Assembly: GCA_947426875.1 (NCBI GenBank)
Contig: CANEFU010000013.1
Coordinates: 1 to 12,507 of the forward strand
Direction: 5' to 3'
Source of the DNA: an uncultured Clostridium sp.
GTDB lineage: Bacteria > Bacillota > Clostridia > TANB77 > CAG-508
DNA length: 12,507 nucleotides
Below are positions 1-8,302 of this stretch, piece after piece (position 1 is the first letter of the stretch; every line of letters begins with the position of its first letter). The notes beneath the pieces are model-generated. The model ran no database searches and was not told where the DNA came from. It was given only the letters and a program-made list of their open reading frames with translations. A program made the position numbers and the translations under genes.

Positions 1-6
1 ATGTTC

Positions 7-35
7 TTTTAAAATAAGAAAATGTATGATATAAT
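7..35 (+). promoter_or_regulatory. Extended -10 promoter of the ABC transporter operon
   Basis: A perfect TATAAT at 30-35 is preceded by TG at 27-28, giving an extended -10 element. The -35 region near 7-12 (TTTTAA) is poor, which an extended -10 can compensate. The 11-mer TATGATATAAT at 25-35 recurs exactly in the promoter at 4045-4055. The start codon lies 33 bases downstream with an AAAGGAGTGAT-type ribosome binding site at 55-65. Confidence 0.6.
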
Positions 36-68
36 CAAAAAAATCCTTAGGAACAAAGGAGTGATATC

Positions 69-771
69 ATGTCATATATCGAATTTAATAATGTATGTAA
101 AGAATATAAAATGGGAGAAATTACAATACAAGCATTAAACAATACAAACTTTAAAATCGAAAAAGGAGAACTAGTTGTAATAGTAGGCCCATCTGGAGCA
201 GGAAAAACTACCACTTTAAATATTTTAGGAGGAATGGATACTGCTACATCAGGAGAAGTTATCGTAGATGGTAAAAAAGTTACAAAATTGAAAAAGAAAG
301 AATTAATTCAATATCGAAGAGAAGATATAGGCTTTGTATTTCAATTTTACAACTTAGTGCAAAATCTAACAGCCAAAGAAAATGTAGAATTAGCAACCGA
401 AATCTGTAAGGATTCCTTAAATCCAGAAGAAGTTATCGAAAAAGTAGGATTACAAGACAGAAAAAACAACTTTCCTTCCCAATTATCAGGAGGAGAGCAA
501 CAAAGAGTAGCAATAGCAAGAGCCATTGCCAAAAATCCAAAGCTATTACTATGTGATGAACCAACACGGAGCATTAGATTATAAGACAGGAAAACAAATT
601 TTAAAATTATTGCAAGATACGGCAAGAAAAGAAAAAATGACAGTTTTAATCATTACACATAATACCGCATTAGCACCAATGGCAGATAAAGTAATCCATT
701 TCAAAAATGGAACAGCAGAAACAATAGAAGTAAATGAAAGACCAATAGCAATAGAACAAATCGAATGGTAA
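69..771 (+). CDS. ABC transporter ATP-binding protein (MacB/LolD type), read through a +1 shift at CGGA
   Basis: This is the nucleotide-binding subunit that would power the FtsX-like permease encoded next to it. In the first frame one sees Walker A GPSGAGKTT (residues 40-48), the Q-loop glutamine in FVFQFYNL (about 92), the signature LSGGEQQR (139-146) and Walker B KLLLCDEP (158-165). The frame then hits ACA CGG AGC and stops at TAA 582-584. Omitting C567 gives Thr-Gly-Ala-Leu-Asp, the family's usual sequence after DEP, and continues to the H-loop histidine in IITHNT (about 197) and a TAA at 769-771. Full length is then 233 residues, normal for the family. The unshifted product of 171 residues would lack the D-loop and H-loop and should be inactive. 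The permease starts 29 bases downstream, so they form one operon. The substrate is not readable from sequence; the family includes antimicrobial-peptide and lipoprotein exporters. A pseudogene is the alternative, but the CGGA pattern shared with two other genes argues against it. Confidence 0.9.
564..571 (+). other. +1 recoding site 1: ACA CGG A
   Basis: The zero frame reads ACA CGG AGC ATT and stops five codons after CGG at TAA 582-584. Dropping C567 reads ACA GGA GCA TTA, giving the near-invariant Gly-Ala-Leu-Asp after Walker B. The extra C is not in a homopolymer (its neighbours are A and G). A slip of the preceding tRNA from ACA to CAC would lose good pairing, which favours decoding led by the A site. 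No Shine-Dalgarno-like stimulator is visible just upstream. Confidence 0.8.
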
Positions 772-800
772 AAAATCCTGAGTGAAGCAAGGAGGAAAAG

Positions 801-3800
801 GTGAAAAAAGCATTATTCAAGGATAGTATAAAAGAAATAAAAAATACGTATAAACGATTTATATCCATTTTACTAATGGCTTTTTTAGGAGTAGGATTTT
901 TTGCTGGAATGAAAGCAGCTTCGCCTGATATGATAAATACCATTGACCAGTATTACAAAGAAAATCAAGTATATGATATACAAGTATTGTCTACATTAGG
1001 TCTAACAGAAGACGATAGAGAAGAAATTAAGAAAATAGAAAAAATAGATACCGTCATTGGTACTTACGAAATGGATGGAAAGCTAGAGGTTGAAAATAAA
1101 GAAGTTATTACCAAGCTTATGTGTATTGAGGAATTGAATCAGCCAATTTTAGTACAAGGCGAGTTACCAAAAAATCAAAAGGAATGTGTGGTAGAGGAAA
1201 AGTTTTTAGAATTGAATCATAAAACAATAGGCGACAAGATTGAGATTTCTGTAGAAAACACAAAAAATGATGAAGGAGAAGAAATTGAATTTTTAAACGA
1301 AAACCAACTGAAAATTGTAGGAGCAGTAAAAAGTCCTTTGTATATTTCAAGAGATAGAGGAACAAGTAAACTTGGTGCTGGTAAAATAGATTATTATGTT
1401 TATATTCCAAGAGAGAATATAAAAGCAAAAGAAGTATATACCAATTTATATATAAAAGTAAAGGAAGCTGAAAAATACAAAACTTCTAGTGATAAGTATG
1501 AAGATTACATAACAGAAATAAAACAGGAAATAGAAAATATAAAAGAAGAAAGACAGAAAGTAAGACATGATGAATTGGTAAAAAAGGCAACCATAAAAGT
1601 AGAAGAAGCAGAGAACAAATTAAATACAGAAAAACAAAATGCACAAGAAAAAATAGAGGAAGCACAGAAAAAAATAGACGAAGGAAAAAGTCAAATAACC
1701 AATGCAGAAAATCAAATGAATAAAGGGAAAAAAGAAGCAGATAGTCAATTTGTCAATGCCTATTATCAAATACGAACAGCAAAGAAAACGATAACAGAAA
1801 AAGAAAACCAATTGACAACTAAAGAGCAAGAAGCCAATCAGCAATTTGGTCAATTAGAAGAACAAAGACAAGTCTTACAAGTACAATTAGATACTGTGAG
1901 TAGTAGCTTAATAGGATTAGAAACACAATATAACCAAATAAAAGATAATCCCATGATTCCAGACCAGAAAAAACAGGAGTTAGCAAAGCAAATACAAAAT
2001 ATAACACAAACGAAACAAACTATCCAATCAAGCATTACACAAATCAATGAGGGGATAACAAAAGGAAAACAAGAAATAGAAAAGGGAAAAAAACAAATAC
2101 AAACAGCTAAAAATGAATTAGATAAACAAGAAAGACAATATGAGACAAAGAAAAAATCAACTTATCAGCAATTAGAAAACGCGAAAGCAGAAATAGAAAA
2201 AGCAAAGAATGAAGTAAAAGTAGGAGAAGAAGAATTAGAAAAGAACCAAAAAGAATTGGAAACAAAAATCACAGAAGCAGAAGAAAAGCTAGTGGATGCA
2301 AAAGAAAAAATTGCTAATATAGAAAACCCGAAATGGTATATTTTAGACCGATATGGTAATTCTGGATACAATAGCTTTATTCAAGATACAGAAAGTGTTG
2401 AAAATATAGCAAGAGTATTTCCTATTGTATTTTTTATCGTAGCAGCACTGATTTCTTTAACTTCTATGACAAGAATGGTAGAAGAACAAAGAGCACAGAT
2501 AGGAACCCTGAAAGCATTAGGTTATAACAAGATACAAATTGCAAGTAAATATATTATTTATGCAAGTTTGGCATGTATCGTAGGTGGCCTATTAGGAATG
2601 AGTATAGGATTTGTATTATTACCTAAAATTATTTGGTTAATGTATCAAATGATGTATCAAATGACAGATATTCAAATTGCTTTTCAATGGGATGTAGGTG
2701 GAATAGGACTTTTGTTAATTAGTATGTGTATTATAGGCGCAACCATATATGCTGTTTTAAAAGAATTGATTCATATGCCAGCAGTCTTAATGAGACCAAA
2801 AGCACCTAAAATGGGAAAAAGAGTATTATTAGAAAGAATACCTTGTATTTGGAAATATTTAAGTTTTTCTAGAAAAGTAACAGTTAGAAATATTTTTCGA
2901 TATAAGAAGAGATTTTTAATGACTATTATTGGGATTCTAGGCTGTACTGCTCTAATTGTAGTAGGATTTGGTATTAGGGATTCGATTCGAGGTATTATGC
3001 CCAATCAATATGAAAAAGTATTTGATTATGATATGCAAATTAGTTTGAAAAATGGAATAGAAAATGAGCATGAACAAGAATATGTAAAAAAACTACAAGA
3101 AAAAGAAGAAATCGAAAGAGTAGTAGAAACCTATATGACTTCTAATGCTGTTAGCAAAGGAGAAAAAGAAGAAGATGTACAAATTATCGTGCCAAAGGAT
3201 TCGAAAGAGATAGAAGAAATAATCCATTTAGCAGAGGCAAAGACAAAAGAAAAAGTAGAATTGCAAGAAAATGAAATCTGTTTAACCGATAAAGCTGCTG
3301 AGTTATTAGGTGTGAAAAAAGGAGACAGTATAACTTTAAAAGAGAAAGAAGTAAAGATATCCAATATTGTAGAAAATTATGTATCTCATTATATTTACAT
3401 GACAAAAGCCACCTATGAAAATTTGTATGGAGAGGCATATCATACAAATGTGCTATATACTCAAAATGGAGACTTAACTAAAGAGCAAGAAGAAAAATTA
3501 GCAACGGAAATTATGAATCAAAGTGAAGTAGCTACCATTAGCAGAATTTCTAATGTTATGAATTTGTTAGATGATACGATGAAATCTTTAAATTATGTAG
3601 TCGTTATTTTGATTGTATCAGCAGGATTACTTGCTTTTTTTGTATTATACAAATTATCAAATGTTAATATTAGCGAAAGAATTCGCGAGCTGGCAACAAT
3701 TAAAGTATTAGGATTTTATGATAAAGAGGTGTATTCCTATGTAACAAGAGAAACCATCATTTTGACAGCAATAGGTATTGTACTAGGACTAGTAGGAGGG

Positions 3801-3989
3801 TATTTTCTAAATTACTTTATTATTGGAACTTGTGAAATTAATATGTTACGATTTGAAAAAATAATACAACCTATCAGTTATGTATATGGGGCATGCATAA
3901 CAATTGGATTTACTTTTATTGTAAATATAGTGACGTACTTTGCTTTGAAGAAAATTGATATGATTGAGAGTTTAAAAAGTGTAGAATAA
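801..3989 (+). CDS. Large FtsX-like ABC transporter permease with long coiled-coil insertion
   Basis: This is the membrane subunit partnering the ATPase upstream. The start is GTG at 801, chosen because GGAGG sits at 791-795 with good spacing and the protein begins with a basic stretch and then a membrane segment (about 20-37). Residues about 40-230 form a mixed extracytoplasmic region. Residues about 233-507 are a long Lys/Glu/Gln-rich coiled coil with a short proline-containing break near 383-388. The first FtsX core follows, with membrane segments near 540-556, 583-607 and 632-653 and the typical EEQRAQIGTLKALGY motif (561-575). A fourth segment lies near 705-724, then a second outer domain, then a final set of three segments with a degenerate repeat of the motif (ELATIKVLGFYDKEV). 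This matches the duplicated FtsX layout of big Bacillota permeases. The coiled coil probably reaches into the cell wall space and may contact a partner or substrate; that is inference. No frame break is present. Confidence 0.9.
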   Translation: MKKALFKDSIKEIKNTYKRFISILLMAFLGVGFFAGMKAASPDMINTIDQYYKENQVYDIQVLSTLGLTEDDREEIKKIEKIDTVIGTYEMDGKLEVENKEVITKLMCIEELNQPILVQGELPKNQKECVVEEKFLELNHKTIGDKIEISVENTKNDEGEEIEFLNENQLKIVGAVKSPLYISRDRGTSKLGAGKIDYYVYIPRENIKAKEVYTNLYIKVKEAEKYKTSSDKYEDYITEIKQEIENIKEERQKVRHDELVKKATIKVEEAENKLNTEKQNAQEKIEEAQKKIDEGKSQITNAENQMNKGKKEADSQFVNAYYQIRTAKKTITEKENQLTTKEQEANQQFGQLEEQRQVLQVQLDTVSSSLIGLETQYNQIKDNPMIPDQKKQELAKQIQNITQTKQTIQSSITQINEGITKGKQEIEKGKKQIQTAKNELDKQERQYETKKKSTYQQLENAKAEIEKAKNEVKVGEEELEKNQKELETKITEAEEKLVDAKEKIANIENPKWYILDRYGNSGYNSFIQDTESVENIARVFPIVFFIVAALISLTSMTRMVEEQRAQIGTLKALGYNKIQIASKYIIYASLACIVGGLLGMSIGFVLLPKIIWLMYQMMYQMTDIQIAFQWDVGGIGLLLISMCIIGATIYAVLKELIHMPAVLMRPKAPKMGKRVLLERIPCIWKYLSFSRKVTVRNIFRYKKRFLMTIIGILGCTALIVVGFGIRDSIRGIMPNQYEKVFDYDMQISLKNGIENEHEQEYVKKLQEKEEIERVVETYMTSNAVSKGEKEEDVQIIVPKDSKEIEEIIHLAEAKTKEKVELQENEICLTDKAAELLGVKKGDSITLKEKEVKISNIVENYVSHYIYMTKATYENLYGEAYHTNVLYTQNGDLTKEQEEKLATEIMNQSEVATISRISNVMNLLDDTMKSLNYVVVILIVSAGLLAFFVLYKLSNVNISERIRELATIKVLGFYDKEVYSYVTRETIILTAIGIVLGLVGGYFLNYFIIGTCEINMLRFEKIIQPISYVYGACITIGFTFIVNIVTYFALKKIDMIESLKSVE

Positions 3990-4026
3990 AACAGCCATTA
4001 CAGCAAATGGAAAAAATACAAAAAAA

Positions 4027-4055
4027 TTGAAATATATGTCGATTTATGATATAAT
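4027..4055 (+). promoter_or_regulatory. Consensus sigma-A promoter for the secreted protein gene
   Basis: The -35 box is TTGAAA at 4027-4032 and the -10 box is TATAAT at 4050-4055, with an ideal 17-base spacer and a TG at 4047-4048 that adds an extended -10. No intrinsic terminator is visible between the permease stop at 3989 and this promoter, so some read-through from the transporter operon is possible. Confidence 0.85.
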
Positions 4056-4088
4056 TTAAGAAGAGAGAACGAAAGAGGAGTGGTAGCT

Positions 4089-5594
4089 ATGAAAAGGAAA
4101 ATAATAACAATTCAAATAATAAGTATTATGATGGTTATCGGCATGATTTCTTTTAGTTATGCAGATGCTAATAGTGCGGGATTTCAGACATTTAACAATG
4201 CACCAAGAAAAAGTTTTACAGTAAATTCTGATAAACTTGCAGATGTAAAGATAACACTAAAAGATAATAATAAAATTAATTCAGTAGAGCTTTACAGTGT
4301 AGATGAAGCGGGGAAAAATCAGAAGAAAATAGAATTTTCTAACGCGGATACGAAAAACGAAGTAAAACATATCTATACGCTATCTCACGAAAAGTTACTA
4401 AAAGGACAAACCAAAAGGTTTTATATTAAAATTAAAGACGGAAGTGGTAATGTTCAATATTCAACCTTTAAAGTTTGTGTTAATACCAAGACAGTTAATG
4501 GAAATCAAGTTTCCTATTACAAGATTGACGATAGTCCAAGAGTTATAAATTGGGAAGCAAACGATAAAAAAGTGACTTTTGACGTAAAAGATATGAGTGG
4601 TATAAAATACGTAAAAATACAAGATAGAAACAACCAAAATAAAGAAATTTATAATTTCGAAAATCTAAAAGCAAGTATTACATCATTAACGATAGATATG
4701 AATAAATTTAAAGCTATTGATGATAAATATAGCTTAAAAATCATAACGGCAGATATGGGAGAAATTCCAGAAAAATCAACTAGAACGGTATCTTTTAGAA
4801 TATTAGAAACAAGTGAGATTACCAATGTAGGAACAGGAGAAAACAAAAAAGTAAGTAATAAAAAAATAAACAAAACATTAAGAGTTTCTGATTTAAGAAG
4901 AATAAAAACAGTTAGCCCTACTAATAGCTCTTGTACAATAGCACAAGGATTTTGTGTAACAGATAAATACTTTGTATGTGCCCTTATTAATCATTCAGAC
5001 ACCAAAACAGTATTACAGATATATGATAAGAACACCAAAAAATTAAAAAATAAATTAACAGGAAATTTAAATCACGCTAATGGAATGGCTTATAATAAAC
5101 ATACACAAAAAATATATATAGCTAACTGCGTAAGGAATAAATATACAGTAATATCATCAGCTGACATAGGAAATACAAAAACATTAAAAAAATCAACAAG
5201 ATATTTAAAAACACAGCTATCTAGTATAACTTATGACCCTTATACGAATCAATATTACATGGGAAAAGGAAATAAGTTTTATCGATATGATAGTACTTTG
5301 AAAGACTCTAAAAAATTCAACAAAAAGATATGCCATACAACACAAGATGTGGGAGCATATAGAGGACTTGTGCTAGTAATAGATTATAATAAAGGAACTA
5401 GAAAAAGTGCAATTGATATTTATAGAGCATCTAATGGAGCTTATCTAGGAAGATATACATTAGGTATATCACCAGAATTGGAAAGTATTCAATATGATGA
5501 AGACCATAAATGTTTCTACTTATATTGTAATACAGGTAGAAATGGTATCATATACAAAACAACAGCAATTAATTTAGAAAATTATTGGATATAA
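4089..5594 (+). CDS. Secreted protein with Ig-like and beta-propeller-like regions
   Basis: I do not recognise a named family. The start is taken as ATG 4089, because GAGGAG at 4075-4080 lies 8 bases upstream; the in-frame GTG at 4080 overlaps that binding site. The protein is 501 residues. It opens with a clear signal peptide, MKRK, a hydrophobic run, then SFSYA before DAN (cleavage near residue 25). No lipobox is present, so it is likely released. Residues about 30-235 look like two beta-sandwich modules, with phrases such as YFRIK-like strands and VTFDVKDMSGIKYVKI that resemble bacterial Ig-like domains. Residues about 260-500 contain repeated blade-like units (HANGMAYNKHTQKIYIAN, LSSITYDPYTNQYYMG, LESIQYDEDHKCFYLYC), suggesting a beta-propeller. 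No catalytic motif stands out, so a binding role at the cell exterior is the best guess. It is transcribed from its own strong promoter and flanked by the rpsO promoter. Confidence 0.85.
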   Translation: MKRKIITIQIISIMMVIGMISFSYADANSAGFQTFNNAPRKSFTVNSDKLADVKITLKDNNKINSVELYSVDEAGKNQKKIEFSNADTKNEVKHIYTLSHEKLLKGQTKRFYIKIKDGSGNVQYSTFKVCVNTKTVNGNQVSYYKIDDSPRVINWEANDKKVTFDVKDMSGIKYVKIQDRNNQNKEIYNFENLKASITSLTIDMNKFKAIDDKYSLKIITADMGEIPEKSTRTVSFRILETSEITNVGTGENKKVSNKKINKTLRVSDLRRIKTVSPTNSSCTIAQGFCVTDKYFVCALINHSDTKTVLQIYDKNTKKLKNKLTGNLNHANGMAYNKHTQKIYIANCVRNKYTVISSADIGNTKTLKKSTRYLKTQLSSITYDPYTNQYYMGKGNKFYRYDSTLKDSKKFNKKICHTTQDVGAYRGLVLVIDYNKGTRKSAIDIYRASNGAYLGRYTLGISPELESIQYDEDHKCFYLYCNTGRNGIIYKTTAINLENYWI

Positions 5595-5611
5595 AAAATA
5601 GTGAAAAATAC

Positions 5612-5640
5612 TTGAAATTTATTCCAGAATATAGTATAAT
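5612..5640 (+). promoter_or_regulatory. Consensus sigma-A promoter of rpsO
   Basis: TTGAAA at 5612-5617 and TATAAT at 5635-5640 are separated by exactly 17 bases. Transcription should start near 5646-5648, giving a leader of about 90 bases before the rpsO start codon at 5738. Confidence 0.88.
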
Positions 5641-5668
5641 GGGTATGTCAAAAAAGACATACCCTTTA
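5641..5668 (+). terminator. Nine-base-pair perfect hairpin at the rpsO transcription start; possible terminator or operator
   Basis: GGGTATGTC (5641-5649) and GACATACCC (5656-5664) are perfect complements around a loop of six A. For transcripts coming from the secreted-protein gene this is a hairpin followed by TTTA only, so a weak intrinsic terminator. It also begins immediately after the rpsO -10 box and spans the predicted start site, so as DNA it could be an operator. The rpsO transcript itself would carry only part of the left arm. Confidence 0.5.
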
Positions 5669-5737
5669 CTTAGCTATAAGATTACACCTAACTTTTAGCT
5701 CAGTTTAGGGAAAAAAGAAAAATAGGAGGTGTAAAAA
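5669..5737 (+). promoter_or_regulatory. Putative S15 autoregulatory leader with sequestered ribosome binding site
   Basis: The Shine-Dalgarno region AGGAGGTGTAA (5724-5734) contains AGGTGTAA (5727-5734), which is perfectly complementary to TTACACCT at 5682-5689. An overlapping pairing, CCTAAC (5687-5692) with GTTTAGG (5703-5709, one bulge), would exclude part of the first. A further short stem AGCTA (5672-5676) with TAGCT (5696-5700) encloses the anti-Shine-Dalgarno element. Competing structures over the binding site fit the known habit of S15 repressing its own translation, but I cannot match this to a specific described leader class. Confidence 0.5.
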
Positions 5738-6001
5738 ATGACAAAGGAAAGAAAGCAAGAAGTTATTAATACTTATAAAAGAGAAGAAAACGATACTGGT
5801 TCACCAGAAGTGCAAATAGCTCTTTTAACAGAAAGAATTAATGAACTAACAGAGCATTTAAAAATCCATTAAAAAGACAATCACTCAAGAAGAGGTCTTT
5901 TAAAAATGGTAGGAAAAAGAAGAAACCTATTAAACTATTTAGCTAAAAAAGATAGCAATCGTTATAGAGAAATAGTAAAACAATTAGGATTAAGAAAATA
6001 A
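5738..6001 (+). CDS. rpsO: 30S ribosomal protein S15, interrupted by an in-frame TAA
   Basis: S15 binds 16S rRNA early in assembly of the platform of the small ribosomal subunit. The 87-residue frame is recognisable throughout: DTGSPEVQIALLTERI early, then NHSRRGLLKMVGKRRNLLNYL, which is the conserved rRNA-binding part, and a basic C-terminus. The length is close to the usual 88-89. At codon 45 (5870-5872) the frame reads CAT TAA AAA GAC where the family has His-Lys-Lys-Asp, so a lysine AAA is replaced by TAA through one A-to-T difference. The frame is the same on both sides, so this is not a frameshift. TAA is clearly a real stop for other genes here, including this one. A sequencing or assembly error, a genuine nonsense variant, or read-through are all possible. 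The gene has its own promoter and leader, and a terminator follows directly. Confidence 0.85.
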
Positions 6002-6009
6002 TCAAAAAC

Positions 6010-6045
6010 AAAGCCCAGTGCTTATTTTGGCATGGGCTTTTTGTT
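6010..6045 (+). terminator. Intrinsic terminator after rpsO
   Basis: The stem AAAGCCCAGTGC (6010-6021) pairs with GCATGGGCTTT (6030-6040), giving 11 base pairs with one bulged G at 6018 and an eight-base loop. The 3' arm runs into TTTTTGTT. It separates rpsO from pnp, which otherwise are commonly co-transcribed. Confidence 0.88.
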
Positions 6046-6166
6046 AATTATTAAAACAAGCAAAGATTTAGGTAAGTAGCTTGTATAATGTGTTGGAGGA
6101 GTAAAAAGCTCGAATATATTATAGAGGTTACCATCTAAACTTGCTTGAAAGGAAAGGAAGGATATT
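6046..6166 (+). promoter_or_regulatory. pnp upstream region with probable -10 box
   Basis: TATAAT at 6084-6089 is a good -10 box, but no convincing -35 lies 16-18 bases upstream. An alternative pair is TTGGAG (6093-6098) with TATTAT (6117-6122), with an 18-base spacer. Since a strong terminator precedes this stretch, pnp most likely has its own promoter here. The pnp ribosome binding site is AAGGAAGG at 6154-6161, five bases before ATG. Confidence 0.45.
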
Positions 6167-8293
6167 ATGTTTAAAACATATGAAACAGAATTAGCAGGCA
6201 GAAAGTTAGTAATTGAAACAGGAAAAATGGCAGGTTTAGCCAATGGAAGCGTATTAGTACGCTATGGAGATACTTGTGTATTAGTAAATGTAACAGCTTC
6301 TAAAGAGCCAAGAGAAGGAATTGATTTCTTCCCATTATCAGTAGATTTTGAAGAAAAATTATATTCTGTAGGAAAAATCCCAGGAGGTTTTTTGAAAAGA
6401 GAAGGAAAACCAAGTGATAAAGCAATTTTAACATCAAGAGCAATTGATAGACCATTAAGACCTTTATTTCCAAAGGATTTTAGAAATGATGTAGTAGTGG
6501 TTGGAACCGTACTTTGTGTAGAACAAGACAATTCACCAGAAGTAGCAGCGATGATAGGAGCGGCAGCAGCATTAGCTATATCTGATATTCCATTTAATGG
6601 ACCAACAGCAGCAGTTAATGTAGGATTAGTAGAGGGAAAAATCATCATTAATCCAACAGAAGAAGAAAGAGGAAAAAGTGATTTAACTTTAACCGTAGCA
6701 GCAACAGAAAAGAAAATCACAATGATTGAAGCAGGAGCAAACGAAGTACCAGATGATTTAATGCTAAAAGCGATTAAAGAAGCACATAAAGAAATTAAGA
6801 AAATTTGTAAATTTATTAACAAAATACAAAAAGAAATTGGAAAACCAAAATTTGAATATAAGTCTTTTGAGGTTGACCATGAGGTATATGAATTTGTAGA
6901 AACAAATTTTAAAGAAGAAATGAAAGAAAAAGTGCAAGAGGAAGACAAAGAAACAAGAGACAGAAATATCGATGCATTAACGAATCAAATAGAAGAAGCA
7001 TATATTGAAAAATTTGGTGAAGAAGCTTACGAAGACCACAAATCTGATATAGGAGAAGCTATCTACAAATTAGAGAAAAAATGTGTAAGAGAAATGATTT
7101 ATTTTGAACATAAGAGAGTAGATGGAAGAGCTTTGGATGAAATCAGACCATTGTCATGTGAAGTAGGATTATTACCACGTACACATGGAAGTGCTTTATT
7201 TACTAGAGGACAAACACAAGTTATGTCTATTGCAACCTTAGGAATGATAAGTGAAGAGCAAGTATTAGATGGAATCGATACAGAAGAATCAAAAAGATAT
7301 ATGCATCATTATAACTTCCCAAGTTATTCTGTAGGAGAAGCAAGACCAAGCAGAGGACCAGGAAGAAGAGAAATAGGACATGGAGCTTTGGCAGAAAAAG
7401 CATTAGTACCAGTATTGCCATCCAAAGAAGAATTTCCATATGCTATTAGAGTAGTATCAGAAGTATTATCATCTAATGGTTCTACATCACAAGCAAGTAT
7501 TTGTGGAAGTACCTTATCTTTAATGGATGCAGGTGTACCAATTAAAAGACCAGTTGCCGGAATTTCAACAGGATTAGTAACTAATCCAAAGGATGATAAA
7601 GACTATGTAATGTTAGTAGATATTCAAGGACTAGAAGACTTTTTCGGTGATATGGATTTCAAAGTTGGTGGAACAGAAAAAGGTATTACAGCGATTCAAG
7701 TGGATATTAAATGTGACGGATTAACTTACGAAATTATTAAAGAAGCATTTGAAAGAACCAGAAAAGCAAGACAACATATCTTAGATGATGTAATGGCACC
7801 TGTAATAAGTGAGCCAAGAGCAGATGTTTCTCCATATGCACCAAGAATTGTAGGAACACAAATTAAAGTAGAAAAAATAAAAGATGTCATCGGACCAGGT
7901 GGAAAAATGATTAATAAAATTATTGAGGAAACTGGTGTAAAAATCGATATTGAAGAAGATGGACAAGTATTTATCTACTCAACAGACAATGAAAAAGCAA
8001 TGCAAGCTTTAGAAATGGTAGAAGACATTGTAAGAGAAGTAGAAGTAGGTGGCATTTATTACGGAGAAGTAGTACGTTTAATGAACTTTGGAGCTTTTGT
8101 TGATTTAGGTTGTGGAGGAAAAGAAGGATTACTACACATTTCTAAAATATCAAAAGAAAGAATTAAGAATATAGAAGACGTACTTCATGTAGGAGATAAA
8201 GTGACCGTAAAAGTAATTAATATCGACGAGCAAGATAGAATTAACCTAAGTACGTTAGATTTTAATGATGAAAAGGCAAATAAAGAAGAATAG
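6167..8293 (+). CDS. pnp: Polynucleotide phosphorylase
   Basis: PNPase degrades RNA 3' to 5' with phosphate, releasing nucleoside diphosphates, and works as a trimer in mRNA turnover. The 708 residues match the usual length of about 700. The first RNase PH domain shows KREGKPSDKAILTSRAIDRP (about 77-96) and the second shows GSALFTRGQTQ. The second also holds the catalytic acidic cluster FFGDMDFKVGGTEKG (about 492-506, with D491, D495 and D497). The KH domain has its GPGG loop at 576-579, and the S1 domain covers about 628-698 with NFGAFVDLGCGGKEGLLHIS. ATG 6167 has a good ribosome binding site. The frame is unbroken and ends in TAG, unlike most genes here, which end in TAA. Its seven CGG triplets all lie out of frame. 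It sits between two intrinsic terminators, so it is probably transcribed alone. Confidence 0.97.
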   Translation: MFKTYETELAGRKLVIETGKMAGLANGSVLVRYGDTCVLVNVTASKEPREGIDFFPLSVDFEEKLYSVGKIPGGFLKREGKPSDKAILTSRAIDRPLRPLFPKDFRNDVVVVGTVLCVEQDNSPEVAAMIGAAAALAISDIPFNGPTAAVNVGLVEGKIIINPTEEERGKSDLTLTVAATEKKITMIEAGANEVPDDLMLKAIKEAHKEIKKICKFINKIQKEIGKPKFEYKSFEVDHEVYEFVETNFKEEMKEKVQEEDKETRDRNIDALTNQIEEAYIEKFGEEAYEDHKSDIGEAIYKLEKKCVREMIYFEHKRVDGRALDEIRPLSCEVGLLPRTHGSALFTRGQTQVMSIATLGMISEEQVLDGIDTEESKRYMHHYNFPSYSVGEARPSRGPGRREIGHGALAEKALVPVLPSKEEFPYAIRVVSEVLSSNGSTSQASICGSTLSLMDAGVPIKRPVAGISTGLVTNPKDDKDYVMLVDIQGLEDFFGDMDFKVGGTEKGITAIQVDIKCDGLTYEIIKEAFERTRKARQHILDDVMAPVISEPRADVSPYAPRIVGTQIKVEKIKDVIGPGGKMINKIIEETGVKIDIEEDGQVFIYSTDNEKAMQALEMVEDIVREVEVGGIYYGEVVRLMNFGAFVDLGCGGKEGLLHISKISKERIKNIEDVLHVGDKVTVKVINIDEQDRINLSTLDFNDEKANKEE

Positions 8294-8302
8294 AACTAGG
8301 AG

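Noticed and set aside
526..771. A separate small gene starting at ATG 526
   Set aside because: Its first 14 codons lie in the wrong frame of the ATPase and have no binding site; from 568 onward it is the ATPase C-terminal part.
1620..2371. Several open minus-strand frames opposite the permease coiled coil
   Set aside because: Their Phe/Cys/Leu-rich translations are what the reverse of Lys/Glu/Gln-rich codons gives; no start signals are seen.
3993..4010. CCATT / AATGG hairpin after the permease gene as a terminator
   Set aside because: Only five base pairs and followed by a run of A, not T, on the coding strand.
5870..5872. TAA reassigned to lysine
   Set aside because: TAA ends the ATPase, permease, secreted protein, rpsO, peptidase, queA and tgt at their expected lengths, so it is a working stop codon.
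6262..6948. Long open frame of 228 codons on the minus strand within pnp
   Set aside because: It lies entirely opposite conserved RNase PH coding sequence, has low-complexity Ser/Phe/Ile-rich translation and no ribosome binding site, so it is a shadow of pnp.
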